Shown here: piece after piece, positions 1 through 9,700 of the stretch
Position numbering within the stretch: position 1 is the first letter of the stretch
Layout of the letters: the number at the start of each line of letters is the position of its first letter
Assembly (NCBI RefSeq): GCF_002382885.1
Contig: NZ_NWVL01000031.1
Coordinates: forward strand, 21,452-85,451
Source: Streptomyces sp. WZ.A104
Lineage (GTDB): Bacteria; Actinomycetota; Actinomycetes; Streptomycetales; Streptomycetaceae
Reading direction: 5' to 3'
Length of the DNA stretch: 64,000 nt
Made by a program: the position numbers and the translations under genes
Notes under the pieces: generated by a model
Database searches by the model: none
Told to the model about the DNA's origin: nothing
The model's input: only the letters and a program-made list of their open reading frames with translations

Positions 1-636
1 CGGGACGCCATGGCCGCCGAGGCCGTCGAGCTGATCGCCCGCCACGGACACTCCAACTACCCCGTGCTCGGGGACCACCCCGACGACCCCGCCGGAGTCC
101 TGGGCGTACGGGAGCTGATGCGCCTCTCGACCGCCGAGGTCGGCCGCACCACCGTGGGCACCCTGGCACGCCGCCCCCTCCTGCTGCCCGAGCTTCTGAG
201 ACTCCCCGCGGCCGTCGCGCAGATGCGGGAGCGTGACGACGAGTTCGCCGTCGTCCTGGACGAGCACGGCGGCCTCGCCGGGATCGTCACCTACGAGGAC
301 ATCGCCGAGGAGCTCGTCGGGGACATCGCGGACGAGAGTGACACCGTCGTCGAACTCGCGGTGGCCGACGGGGCCGGCTGGATCGTCGACGCGGGGCGCC
401 GCCCCGACGAGATCCAGGAGGCCACCGGCGTCGAACTGCCCCAGGAGAGCGACGACTACGACACCCTGGCCGGACTGATCATCGACCGGCTCGGCCGCTT
501 CCCGACGGTGGGGGACCGGCTGACCACCGGCAGCGCCCGGATCGAGGTCCGTACGCTCGACCGGCATGTCGCCGAGTACGTGCGCATCGAAAGCACCCAA
601 GGCACCGGACGCACCGAACAGGAGCCGCAGGCATGA
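1..636 (+). CDS. CNNM/HlyC-CorC family protein, C-terminal part (CBS pair)
   Basis: The reading frame is open from the first base, so the true start and the membrane DUF21 domain lie upstream of the window. What remains is the cytosolic half: a CBS pair (about residues 5-110, with an acidic 'VVLDEHGG' second CBS turn and 'IVTYEDI') and then the C-terminal CorC/HlyC transporter-associated domain (roughly residues 115-200). Proteins of this family are membrane proteins linked to Mg2+/Co2+ homeostasis, and CBS pairs bind adenine nucleotides. The stop overlaps the start of the next gene by 4 bases (ATGA), so the two are translationally coupled paralogues, a usual arrangement in actinobacteria. 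The family call is firm; the transported ion is not visible in the sequence. Confidence 0.88.
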   Translation, partial: RDAMAAEAVELIARHGHSNYPVLGDHPDDPAGVLGVRELMRLSTAEVGRTTVGTLARRPLLLPELLRLPAAVAQMRERDDEFAVVLDEHGGLAGIVTYEDIAEELVGDIADESDTVVELAVADGAGWIVDAGRRPDEIQEATGVELPQESDDYDTLAGLIIDRLGRFPTVGDRLTTGSARIEVRTLDRHVAEYVRIESTQGTGRTEQEPQA

Positions 637-1655
637 GTTTCCCTCTGGCCCTCTTCGTGACCGTCCTGCTGCTGATCGGCAGCGGATTCTTCGTCGCCGC
701 CGAATTCGCCCTGGTCGCCTCCAAGCGCCACCGCATGGAACAGGCCGCCGCCCGGGGGCAGCGCGGGGCGAAGGCGGCGCTCGCCGGAATGCGCGAGCTG
801 TCCCTGATGCTCGCGGGTGCCCAGCTCGGCATCACCATCTGCACCCTGGGCCTCGGCTCCGTGTCCAAGCCCGCGATCTCGCACGAGCTGGACCCGCTGC
901 TGGAGCGGCTCGGACTGCCCGCCGCCCTCAGCTACGGAATCGCCTTCGCGCTGGCGATGATGGTCGTCGTCTTCCTGCACATGGTCGTCGGCGAAATGGC
1001 ACCCAAGTCCTGGGCCATCGCCCACCCGGAGCGCTCCGCGATGCTCCTGAGCCCGCCCTTCCGCGCGCTGGTCAACGCCGTACGCCCGCTGATCCGGCTG
1101 CTGAACGCGATCAGCAACGCCCTGGTACGGCTCTGCAAGGTGACCCCGCGCGACGAACTCACCTCGGTGCACAACCGGGACCAGCTCACCCACCTCATCG
1201 AGGAGTCGGAGCGGCTCGGCCTGATCAGCAAGGGCGACTCCGGGCTGATGACTCGGTCCCTGACCGAGCCGCAGGCCCCGGTGTCCACCCTCCAGATCCC
1301 CGCCGAACGGATCGCGACCGTCCCCGCGGACGCCGGACTCGACCGGATCCTGGCCACCGCGGCCGAGGCCGACCGCACCCGCCTGCTGGTACGGGACGGG
1401 GAACGGGTCCTCGGATCGGTGCACGCCCGCGACGCCCTGGTCGCCCGCGCCGGCGGCAGGGCCGTCCTCGCCCGCGACCTGGCCCGCCCGGTCCCGGAGC
1501 TGGCGCCGGAGGAGACCGCCGCCCACGCCGTGGAGCGGCTGCGCGATCGGCGCGCCACGATCGCCGTGGTCCGCGACGCGGAGGGCGGGCTTACCGGACT
1601 GGTCAGCCTGGACGATCTCCTCGCCCGCCTGCTGCACCCGCCGACGGCCGCCTGA
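633..1655 (+). CDS. CNNM (DUF21) transmembrane protein with CBS domains
   Basis: This 340-residue protein is the full-length partner of the preceding gene. It has an N-terminal DUF21 membrane domain with hydrophobic segments near residues 1-22, 60-75 and 95-130, containing the 'EFALVASKRHRME' loop and the 'VVGEMAPKSWA' motif typical of the family. A divergent CBS pair follows at about residues 215-335 ('LVSLDDLLARLL' near the end). It lacks the C-terminal transporter-associated domain present in its partner, so the two may act as a heteromer. The ATG overlaps the upstream stop. The role is probably divalent-cation efflux or homeostasis at the plasma membrane, known from the family and not shown here. 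Confidence 0.9.
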   Translation: MSFPLALFVTVLLLIGSGFFVAAEFALVASKRHRMEQAAARGQRGAKAALAGMRELSLMLAGAQLGITICTLGLGSVSKPAISHELDPLLERLGLPAALSYGIAFALAMMVVVFLHMVVGEMAPKSWAIAHPERSAMLLSPPFRALVNAVRPLIRLLNAISNALVRLCKVTPRDELTSVHNRDQLTHLIEESERLGLISKGDSGLMTRSLTEPQAPVSTLQIPAERIATVPADAGLDRILATAAEADRTRLLVRDGERVLGSVHARDALVARAGGRAVLARDLARPVPELAPEETAAHAVERLRDRRATIAVVRDAEGGLTGLVSLDDLLARLLHPPTAA

Positions 1656-1679
1656 GGGACCGCCGGGGCCGCGAGCGGG

Positions 1680-1952
1680 CTACAGGTCCTTGCGCTCGGT
1701 CGCCTCCCCGCGGATCACGCGAGGGGACGGCCGGGCGTCGTCGTCCGGGGCCGCCCCGCCGGGCGCCGCCCCGGCCTGCGGGACGCTCTGCGGGTCGGTG
1801 TGCGGGGTGTCCTGGTCCTTGAGGGCCCGCTTCTCGCTCTTGAGGATGCGCGCGGCCTTGCCGGCCGAACGCATCAGGTCCGGCAGCCTTTTGATGCTCA
1901 GGACCACCACGATCACGAGAAGAAGAAGGGTGAGCTCACCGAACCCCAACAT
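1680..1952 (-). CDS. TatA-like small membrane protein (variant hinge)
   Basis: A 90-residue protein with one N-terminal transmembrane helix (residues 5-20), then a basic amphipathic helix with 'KRLPDLMRSAGKAARILKSE', then a disordered Pro/Ala/Asp-rich tail. This is the layout of TatA/TatE subunits of the twin-arginine translocase, which form the pore for folded proteins. The hinge between the helices normally reads F-G-x-K/P; here it reads 'LSIKRLP', so the conserved Phe-Gly is absent. It is a single gene with no tatB or tatC nearby, so it may be an accessory TatA paralogue or a relative with another role. It is transcribed away from the ion-channel gene across a palindromic intergenic region. 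Confidence 0.75.
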   Translation of the reverse strand: MLGFGELTLLLLVIVVVLSIKRLPDLMRSAGKAARILKSEKRALKDQDTPHTDPQSVPQAGAAPGGAAPDDDARPSPRVIRGEATERKDL

Positions 1953-1984
1953 GGCTGCTGCTTTCTCTCGTGCGATCTGCGTCG

Positions 1985-2008
1985 GTAGATAATCTACAGG
2001 GCTGTAGA
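1985..2008. promoter_or_regulatory. overlapping palindromes between tatA-like and channel genes
   Basis: Two perfect palindromes share bases. GTAGAT-A-ATCTAC spans 1985-1997, and TCTACAG-GG-CTGTAGA spans 1993-2008. They lie 33 bp upstream of the minus-strand start at 1952 and 94 bp upstream of the channel start at 2102. The TACA...TGTA core resembles operators of BlaI/MecI-type winged-helix repressors, but that match is by eye only. No BlaI-type gene was seen in the window. Confidence 0.5.
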
Positions 2009-2101
2009 GTATCCGTTCGCGGGTTCCATGATCAGGCTGCCCGGAGCAACCTCCTTTCAGGCCAGTCGTGTTCGGTGGCCGCGGACGACCAGGGAAGCAG
2101 G

Positions 2102-3034
2102 ATGACGGACCCAGCGGCGCAGACCCCGCGCCGGCGGCGGGCGGTGGCCGGGCGGTGCAGGGAGATCACGGAAGCCCGCTGGTTCGCCGCCCTGGTCTTC
2201 TGCCTCATCCTCGCGAACGCGGCGGTCCTCGGCGTCGAGACGTACTCCGGACTGGCCGAGCGCTGGCATCTGGCCCTGCGCACGGTCGAGTACAGCTTCC
2301 TCGCCGCGTTCACCGTGGAGATCCTGTTACGCGCGGGAGCCCACGCCGAACGGCCCGCGGCCTTCTTCCGCGACCCGTGGAACCTCTTCGACCTCACCGT
2401 CGTCCTCTTCGCCTTCCTGCCGTTCCTCCGCGAGAACGGCACCGTGCTGCGCCTCCTGCGCCTCGCCCGGGTGCTGCGCGCGGCACGCTTCCTGCCCCAG
2501 CTGCGCGTCGTCCTGGTCGCGGTCGGCAGAAGCCTTCCCGGCACCGTCAGCTTCCTGCTCGTCGGCGGTCTGCTGCTCTACCTCTACGCCATGGTCGGCT
2601 GGATCTGCTTCTCCGACAGCGACCCGGAACACTTCGGCTCCCTGGGCCGCGCGATCCTCACCCTGTTCCTGCTGATGACCCTGGACGGACTGGGTGACGC
2701 GGTGCGCGCGGGCCTGGAGATCTCCCGCTGGAGCATCCTCTACTACGCCTCGTACGTCCTGTTCGCCTCTTTCGTCCTGGTAAATGTCCTTATCGGGGTC
2801 GTCATCACCTCGCTCGACGAGGCCCGTTCGATGGAGGAGTCGGCGGAATCACCGGAGCCCGCCCGCCCCGCCCCGGCCGACGCACCCCTGCCCACCGCCG
2901 ACGCCATCGTGCTGCGCGAACGCGTCGCCGCGGCCCGCCGGGCCCTGGACGACCTCGAACGAGCCCTGGCGGCGGCCCCGGTGGAGCACACGGCCACCCC
3001 ACTCGCACCCGCGTCCCGTACGCGTACCGACTGA
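2102..3034 (+). CDS. voltage-gated ion channel (NaChBac-like 6-TM subunit)
   Basis: A 310-residue single-repeat cation channel with six transmembrane segments. S4 is clear near residues 108-130, where arginines recur every third position (LRLLRLARVLRAARF). The pore helix and filter follow at about residues 190-200, then S6 near 215-240 ('VLFASFVLVNVLIGVVI'), and a cytosolic tail ending in a heptad-like helix (residues 265-295) that could tetramerise like the NaChBac C-terminal coiled coil. Bacterial sodium channels carry TLESW in the filter; here the same place reads TLDGLGD, so selectivity cannot be assumed. I chose ATG 2102, preceded by GGAAGCAGG, over longer upstream starts that run through the palindromic promoter region. 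Confidence 0.85.
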   Translation: MTDPAAQTPRRRRAVAGRCREITEARWFAALVFCLILANAAVLGVETYSGLAERWHLALRTVEYSFLAAFTVEILLRAGAHAERPAAFFRDPWNLFDLTVVLFAFLPFLRENGTVLRLLRLARVLRAARFLPQLRVVLVAVGRSLPGTVSFLLVGGLLLYLYAMVGWICFSDSDPEHFGSLGRAILTLFLLMTLDGLGDAVRAGLEISRWSILYYASYVLFASFVLVNVLIGVVITSLDEARSMEESAESPEPARPAPADAPLPTADAIVLRERVAAARRALDDLERALAAAPVEHTATPLAPASRTRTD

Positions 3035-3159
3035 TCCGGGTCCGTCTGCGGACACCGCTGTCCGCCCTCCACCGGGCGGAGACGATACTGGCTGTCCTAT
3101 CAGCGGTCATATCGGCAGTTCAGGCCTGTCGGCCGGCCGGTGGAGAGGCAGGGGCGCGC

Positions 3160-5004
3160 GTGAGTTCCACGAAGGATCGGGAGGGGACGGCGATCGCTCT
3201 CCCGGCCACCGCGAGAGCCGTCGCCCGCTACCGGAGACGGGCGGGCACATGGTGTGCTGCCGGGGGCGGGGCTCTCGTGGCCGGTCCGGCGGCGGCCCTC
3301 CTGGCGGGGAGCGGCGGGGCCCGTCGGGGCTGGGCCATGCCGCTCGCGGCGTGGCTGTCCGTGGCGGGCCTCATCGCTCTCCTCGTCGGCCTGGTCCTCG
3401 TCCTCAACGCCCGCCGCATGCACGGGCGGCTGTCCGCGGCCCCCTGGACGGCCTGCGTCGCCCGGTCGACGATCTCGGCCATGACCGGCGCACCGCGCCT
3501 GGTGCTCCGCGACCCCCGCACCGGTGACCTCGTGTGCCTCGGCGCCGTCGTCGCGCAGGCCAACGCCCGCCTCGCCGAAACCGGGTGGGACGGCATCCTG
3601 TGGTGGTGCGGCGACCCGGTGCGCGGCGGTGTCGCGTCACGGCCCGGCGGGGAAGGCCTGTTCTGGGCCCGCCCGGAGACCGGTGCCAAGGGGAGCCGGC
3701 TCATCGAGTGGGCGCGGGAGACGGGCATCGACGGCCGCCCCGACCCTGAGCGGATCCCCGGACAGCGGCCGCAGGCGGGGCCGGGCACAGCCGAGCACAG
3801 GGCCCCGGCGGCGGTGCCACGCCGGCGGCCGTGCTGGCGCTGGGTCCTGCTCGTGGGTTGTGCGGTCCTGGGGCTGGGCATCGCCGCGTCCCTGGCGGCC
3901 ATGGACGACCCGAAGGCCGAGCTGACCGTGATCAGCGAGTCGGCCGACGGCGACTGCACCGTGCGCTGGGCCGACCCCTGGAGCGGCGAGCGGCGGGAAG
4001 GCCCGTTCCGCTGCGACCCCGACCGGGCCCCGATCCTGCACGACCGGGAGGTCGGCTGGGTGGTGTCCTACGGCCCGTGGAAGGGCGACCTGTACAACGC
4101 CGACTGGGAGGGCACCCCGGCCAACGAGGTGAACGATGTGGTGTTCCTGGCGGGCGTGCTGCTGATCCTCGGCTCCCTGATCGGCGGCGCCATCCGCGTC
4201 GTACGCCGGATGCGGGACCGCCGTTCCTTCGCGCACCGCCCGGCCCACGCCTCCCTCGTGACGCCGCCGCGCCCTCGTGTGTCCCTGGTCAAAGGCGCCC
4301 CGGCGGAACAGGGCCCCGACCTCTCCTGCGCGGTGATGTCCGCGGCGGCCGAGCGCCGGGCCCCGCACGTCACGGAACCACTGCCGCCCCTCCCGCCCGG
4401 AGCCCTGGAGCGGCCCTGGTGGCGGATCGGGCCGCTGCTGGAGCTCTCGGCGACGCTCGGGACCCTGCGCTCCCTGGCCGTGTCGCTGGCCGCGACCGCC
4501 TTGTGGTTGTGGCTGGACGAACCGGCGCCCCTGCTGGTCGGCGGCCTCGCGGCCTGCAATGCCGTACGGCTGGGCTACCGCGCCCTGCGCCACGGGATAC
4601 CGAACGTCCGCGGACTGGTCCGTGCAACCCGCCACCCCGGACCCGTACGCAAGCGGTACGCCCTGCTGCGCAGCCACGACGACACGATGGTCCTGATCTT
4701 CTTCCCGCTGGACGGCGGACCGGAGGCGCAGGCGGAAAGCTCCCTGGAGGTATTCCCGCCGGGCACGTCACGCAAGCCGTGGCGTGGCCTGCCCGCCCCC
4801 ACCGGCGTCGCGGAGCTGTACGGGGACGCCGACGGCACGCCGACGACGGACGGCGGACGGACGGGCGCCCTGCCGGACGACGCGGAGCGCCCCTTGCTCG
4901 TGCCGTGGATCGACGGACGCCCGCTGTGGCCGCTGCACGGATACGACGCCGTGCGACCCGAGGACGTACGGGACCGGGAGTACTTCGCCGGGCTCCTCTC
5001 CTGA
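3160..5004 (+). CDS. multi-pass membrane protein of unknown function
   Basis: A 614-residue protein with a GTG start and a GGAGAGG element upstream. I do not recognise a named family. Hydrophobic segments lie near residues 28-48 and 58-85 (a hairpin), about 226-246, 328-350 and 430-475, separated by soluble parts. The region around residues 95-220 begins with a 'W-T-A-C-V-A-R' strand and contains 'DPRTGDLVCLGAV'. An extracellular-looking portion after the third segment has cysteines at 'DGDCTVRW' and 'PFRCDPDRAP'. A similar 'YALLRSHDDTMVLIFFPLDGG' fold-like stretch near residue 505 suggests an internal repeat of the first soluble domain. No catalytic motif is visible. It stands alone, convergent with the flavoenzyme gene downstream. 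Confidence 0.8.
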   Translation: MSSTKDREGTAIALPATARAVARYRRRAGTWCAAGGGALVAGPAAALLAGSGGARRGWAMPLAAWLSVAGLIALLVGLVLVLNARRMHGRLSAAPWTACVARSTISAMTGAPRLVLRDPRTGDLVCLGAVVAQANARLAETGWDGILWWCGDPVRGGVASRPGGEGLFWARPETGAKGSRLIEWARETGIDGRPDPERIPGQRPQAGPGTAEHRAPAAVPRRRPCWRWVLLVGCAVLGLGIAASLAAMDDPKAELTVISESADGDCTVRWADPWSGERREGPFRCDPDRAPILHDREVGWVVSYGPWKGDLYNADWEGTPANEVNDVVFLAGVLLILGSLIGGAIRVVRRMRDRRSFAHRPAHASLVTPPRPRVSLVKGAPAEQGPDLSCAVMSAAAERRAPHVTEPLPPLPPGALERPWWRIGPLLELSATLGTLRSLAVSLAATALWLWLDEPAPLLVGGLAACNAVRLGYRALRHGIPNVRGLVRATRHPGPVRKRYALLRSHDDTMVLIFFPLDGGPEAQAESSLEVFPPGTSRKPWRGLPAPTGVAELYGDADGTPTTDGGRTGALPDDAERPLLVPWIDGRPLWPLHGYDAVRPEDVRDREYFAGLLS

Positions 5005-5130
5005 GCCGCCCGGACACGATTTTGGGGGCCGGGGCATGGGCCGCGCGCGACCGCCCGTTCCGCGTCGTGCCGCGAGGGCCGATCGAGGGCGCACGCCGTG
5101 CCCCGATGGCGGAGGAAGGGGCCGGGCCCG

Positions 5131-6489
5131 TCAGCGTGAACGCGCGCCGCTGCCGCGAGCGCCCGGCTTCGGGGACGGGACCAGGCGGAACGCGGTGTTG
5201 AGCAGATGGTCGACGACATCGCGCGAGGGCGTGTCCGTGAGGTTGGTGAGCAGCCGGGCCAGTGTGTTGAGGAGAAACGGCGAGCCCATGACGTACCGGT
5301 TGAGCACCGGCTGGAAGCCCGACCGGCTGAAGACCAGGTCGGCGGCGGTGTTGCCCAGCCGGTAGTAGCGGCCCCAGCGGCGGTTCATCTCCACCGGGTA
5401 GCCGCGCAGCACCTGTTCGCGGCGCGGGCCCTCGGGATGGGCCAGGGCCAGCGCCGCGCTCTCGGCGGCGACCTCGCCCGCCTCCATGGCCTGGGCGATG
5501 CCCTCACCGTTCCAGGGGCTGACCATTCCGCCGGAGTCACCGACGAGCAGCAGCCCCCGCGCGTACAGCGGATGCCGGTTGAAGCCGAGGGGGAGCGCGG
5601 CGCTGCGGACCGGGCCCTCCGCGTTCTCCTCGCGCAGCCCCCACTCCTCGGGGGTACGGGCCAGCCACTGGTCCAGCGTGGCGCGCAGGTCCGCCTTGCC
5701 GTGCCGCCGGTGGGGGAGCGCCCCGAGCCCGACGTTGACCCGGCCGTCGCCCATCGGGAAGATCCAGCCGTACCCCGGAAGATACGGGCCGCCGTCCGGG
5801 AAGCGAAGGTCGGCCCACAGCTCCAGATAGTCCTCCCGGGAGCGCTCCGGGCTGCGGTAGTAACGGCGGGCCGCAGTCGCGATCTGCCGCCGGGGGTCCC
5901 GCTCCAGGCCCATCGCCAGGGCGAGCCGCGCGGAGGCCCCGTCGGCGGCGACGACGACCGGCGCGCGGAAGTCGACCGGTTCCGGCAGGTCCGGGGAGTC
6001 CGAAGTCGCGGCGACCCCGATGACCCGGCCCGCCCGGTCGGTCAGCGGCCGCTCCGCCTTCCAGCCGCTGTACAGCCGGGCCCCGGCCGCCACGGCGTGC
6101 CGCGCGAGAATGTCGTCGAAGTCGTGCCGGCTGCGGGAGAGACCGAAGTCCGGGTAGCGGCCGAGCGCGGGCCAGTCGATGTGCACCCGGTGCTCCCCGG
6201 CGACCCAGCGCATACCGCGCGAACGCGTCCAGCCCGGCGCGGAGACGTCGACGCCCATCCGGATCAGCTGATGCACCGCGTGCGGGGTCAGACCGTCCCC
6301 GCACACCTTCTCCCGGGGGAAGCGGGCCTTCTCCAGCAGGATCACGTCGACCCCGGCCCGGGCCAGGTGGTAGGCGGCCGACGAGCCCGCCGGTCCCGCC
6401 CCCACCACGATCACCCGGGCGTCCTCCCCCGAGCGGGACACCTCCCGTACGTCCGTCGTCGCCAGGTCCGGTGGTGAGAGATCCCGCAT
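5131..6489 (-). CDS. geranylgeranyl reductase family FAD-dependent oxidoreductase
   Basis: A 452-residue flavoprotein. The Rossmann FAD motif 'VVGAGPAGSSAAYHLARAG' sits at about residues 29-47, a second family motif 'LLEKARFPREKVCGDGL' follows, and the C-terminal FAD contact 'LLVGDSGGMVSPWNGEGIAQAMEAG' begins near residue 305. This pattern is that of geranylgeranyl-reductase-like enzymes, which reduce polyprenyl double bonds. In Streptomyces such proteins are often found near menaquinone genes, which are not seen here. I chose ATG 6489, 7 bases after a GGAAGGAAGG site; an upstream in-frame ATG at 6552 has no such site. It is divergent from the HEAT-repeat gene, with tandem repeats in between. 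Confidence 0.88.
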   Translation of the reverse strand: MRDLSPPDLATTDVREVSRSGEDARVIVVGAGPAGSSAAYHLARAGVDVILLEKARFPREKVCGDGLTPHAVHQLIRMGVDVSAPGWTRSRGMRWVAGEHRVHIDWPALGRYPDFGLSRSRHDFDDILARHAVAAGARLYSGWKAERPLTDRAGRVIGVAATSDSPDLPEPVDFRAPVVVAADGASARLALAMGLERDPRRQIATAARRYYRSPERSREDYLELWADLRFPDGGPYLPGYGWIFPMGDGRVNVGLGALPHRRHGKADLRATLDQWLARTPEEWGLREENAEGPVRSAALPLGFNRHPLYARGLLLVGDSGGMVSPWNGEGIAQAMEAGEVAAESAALALAHPEGPRREQVLRGYPVEMNRRWGRYYRLGNTAADLVFSRSGFQPVLNRYVMGSPFLLNTLARLLTNLTDTPSRDVVDHLLNTAFRLVPSPKPGARGSGARSR

Positions 6490-6577
6490 CGCAGTCCCTT
6501 CCTTCCGCGGCCGTTGCTCCTGCCGGGGCGGTGGGGCCCCGGGCCACATCATCGACCAGGACGGGCGGCAGCGATAC

Positions 6578-6701
6578 CCGGCCCAGTGGGTGGGAGAGCC
6601 GACCGCCCGTCCACGATCCCCGGCCCAGGGGGTGGGAGACCGGACCGTCCGTCCACGATCCCGGCCCAGGGGGTGGGAGACCCGACCGCCCGTCTACGAT
6701 C
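6578..6701. repeat. three tandem 41-42 bp repeats upstream of HEAT gene
   Basis: Units at 6578-6619, 6620-6660 and 6661-6701 share the core CCGGCCCAG-GGGTGGGAGA followed by CCGTCC/CCGCCCGTC and ACGATC, differing at a few positions. The array ends 5 bases before the ATG of the HEAT-repeat gene, so it forms its 5' leader. It may be a minisatellite or a set of repeated protein-binding sites. Confidence 0.85.
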
Positions 6702-6706
6702 CCCGG

Positions 6707-9700
6707 ATGGCCACCCCACCGGACGCGCTGATCGACGACGCCCTCGACCGCGCCGACGCCGGACTCCTCGCCCGGCACCTCGACGCCCGGACCTGCCCGC
6801 CGGAGCTGCTCGCCCGGCTGCTCCGGCACCCCGCCCCTCGGCTGCGCCACCTCGGCCTCCTGCTCCTCACCGAACGCACGGCCACCCCGGCGGCAGCGGG
6901 CGGCGGGGCGGATCAACAGGATGTCCTGGCACGCCTGTTGCCCGCATCGCCGGGCACGTCCCCCGAGGAGTCCCTGCTGCTCGCGGAGCTCCACGCGCGG
7001 CTCGGCGCGCAGCGGCCGGGGCACCGGCTGCCGGACTGGCGTACGGCGGAGCTGCCCGCGCGGGTACGGATCGCCTGGCTGCGGGCCGAACTCCTCGGTG
7101 ACCCGGCCGCCGTCCGTACGGAACCGCCGGGCGAACTCCTTTACCGGGCCGTCGGCGCGATCGCCGCCGCCGTCGTGCACCGGCCCGACCGCCTCGACCG
7201 GCTCGTGGCCGAACTCATCGGCAGCCGGGACCCGGTCCTGGGGGCCGAAGCGCTGCGGCTGGCCCGGGAGGGGCTGCACGCCGGGCTGCTCGCGCCCGCG
7301 TCCGCCCGCGCTCATCTGATCCGGCTGCTCGACGCGCCCGACGGCGAGGTCGTCACCGGGGCGCTGCGCGAACTCGCCGAGCCCTGGGCGGCGGTGACGC
7401 CCCTGGAACTGCTGCCGCTGTCCCGCCTGGTGGGCGGGCCGGGGACGCCGGGGAGGAGGGAAGGGGCCACGGCGGTCGCCGACGCCGCTCTCCTCGCGGC
7501 GGCCCGCCACGGCCGTCAGGAGCTGCTGTGGAGGACGGCGGAGGACGCGGCCTCGCCCCCCGCCCTGCGCCGACGGGCGCTGGAACTGCTGGGCGACTCG
7601 GCCGAACGCACGGACACTGGCCGCCTGTTGGCGGTAGCCGCGCCGGACCCCCTGCTGCTCGCGGGGCCCGTACTGGCCGCTCTGCTCGGACTGCACCGGC
7701 GCGGCCACTTCCCCACCGGCCCGGACGTCCGGCCGCTTCTCGCCCTGGCCCTGGGGGACCACACGCTCCCGGCGGACGATGTCGCCACGGTCCTGTACAC
7801 CTGCCGCCGGTACCTCTTCGACGCCCTCGTGGACGCACCGCCCACCGCCCCGGACTGGCCGCGCCGTCTGGAGCTGCTCGTCGCGCTGGCGGGGCAGGGC
7901 GCCACCGACGTGCCGATCGGTGAGGCGGTCACCCGGCTCCTTCCCACAGCTCCGGCCGCGCGCCCGTTTCTCGACGCGATCCGTGCTCTGCGCCCGCCGG
8001 ACGCCGAGGAGGCCGTGCTCGCCCTGCTGCCGAGGGCGCCGGGCGCCGCACTGGCCGCGCTGGAGGCCGTCGGCGGGGCCCGTACGCGGGAGGCGCTCGC
8101 CCAGGGCCTGGGCGTGGCGGACCCTACGGCGGTCCCCGGTGCCGCCCCCGCCGGTGCGCCCGCGCCCGCCATCGCACCCGAGCTGCGCCCCGTACGCGAC
8201 CGGGCCCTGGAACTCCTCTGGCACCTCACCGACGAGCCCGTCCAGCGGCGGCGGCTCCTCTCGCGGCTCGACCCCAAAGACCTTCCGGGAGCCGTCGAGG
8301 CCGACCTCGGGGCCCCGGACGAACGGGAACTGGCCGTTCTGCGCTCCCGGGTGGACGTCGACGACCCGGTGGGCGCACTGTGCCGGATCGCGGGGAACGC
8401 CGGAAGACGAACACCGCCCCTCGTCGCCGACCTGATCCTGCGCATCGTGCGCGATCTCGCCGCGCCCCGGGAGCCCGGCCCCGAACCGGAGCTGCCACAG
8501 GAGGCGTTGAGCGCCGTGCGGGCCCTCGGCCGCCGACTCCGCGGACGTGCGCGGATCAGGCCCGTCTGCCTGCTGGGCACCACCGACGGCACCGCGGCGG
8601 GCCACGCTCTGCTGTCCACGACGCTGCTCGACCTGCTGGAGCGCCCGGGTCTCTCCGGCGGCGAACAGGCCGTGCTGCTCAAGGCGTTGACGCAGACCAC
8701 CGCCACCCCCGCCACCCGCGCCCGCGTGCACCGGCTGCTGCGCAGCCGCGACCCGCAGGTGCGCAAGCACGTCATCGCCCTGCTGGCCCATGACACTTCG
8801 GGACGCGACGCCCGGGCCCTGTCGGCGACGCTCGTCCCCCTGACGGCCGACCCGGACATCCGGACCGTACGACAGGCCCTGCTGGCCCTCGGAGCGGCGC
8901 GGGCGTTCTGGGCGGGCGAGGCGGTCGCCGCGTGCCTCGACCACCCGAACATGAACGTCAGGAAGACAGCGGCGGCGACACTGGTCCACGCGGGCGCACC
9001 CGCCTCCGTCCCCCGTATCCTCGGACGGCTCGGCCGCGACGACAATCCGGGACTGCGGGCCGCGCTGACCCGGGCGCTGCGGGCCGTCGTGGGCCCTGCC
9101 TACGCCGCCACCCTCCTCGCCGCCGCCGAGGCGGGCCAGGAGGCGCGCGGCCGCCGCCTGCTGCTGAGCGCGCTCGACGGCGAGCTGACCGCGCGTGCGG
9201 TGCTCGCCTTCGACGCGCAGGCTTCGCCGGTCGTCCCCCTCCTCCTGACGCTCGTGGCGGACGGCGGCGTCCGCCTCGCCGACGGTTCCGTCGAGGACCT
9301 GGCGGAACCACTGGCCCGGCACGGAGTTCCGGCGCCCCCGGTCGCCCCGAACCCGTCACCGTGCGTGCCCGATCCGGAGGTCGCGGCCCTGCTGCGGTCG
9401 GGCTGGGACCCGGCGCTCGCCCTGCGGATCGCCCGTCGGGCCACGCCCCCGGACCTCACCGACGTGACGGCCGCCGCCCTACGCGAACACCCGCGAGCTC
9501 GGGCGCAGTTGGAGAAGTGGCTCGTCCTGGCCGAGAGCACCCGCGAGGCCGGACTCCCAAGCCGTCTCCTGCGGTGCGCGCTGCGCCTGTGCCCGGCGCC
9601 CTGGTCCGCCGACGAGACGGCGCTCCTCGCCCGGTACGCCGGCACGGTGGCCGACGCGTTCGACGAGGCGACGGGGGTCGGCGAGGCATCGTTCGCGGGG

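Noticed and set aside
6578..6701. CRISPR array
   Set aside because: The repeats are directly adjacent without unique spacers, only three units exist, and no cas genes are near.
5537..9322. A 1261-codon open frame on the minus strand across the flavoenzyme and HEAT gene
   Set aside because: It is the antisense shadow of two well-supported genes; its Gln/Gly/Arg-rich translation has no domain, and high-GC third positions keep such frames open.
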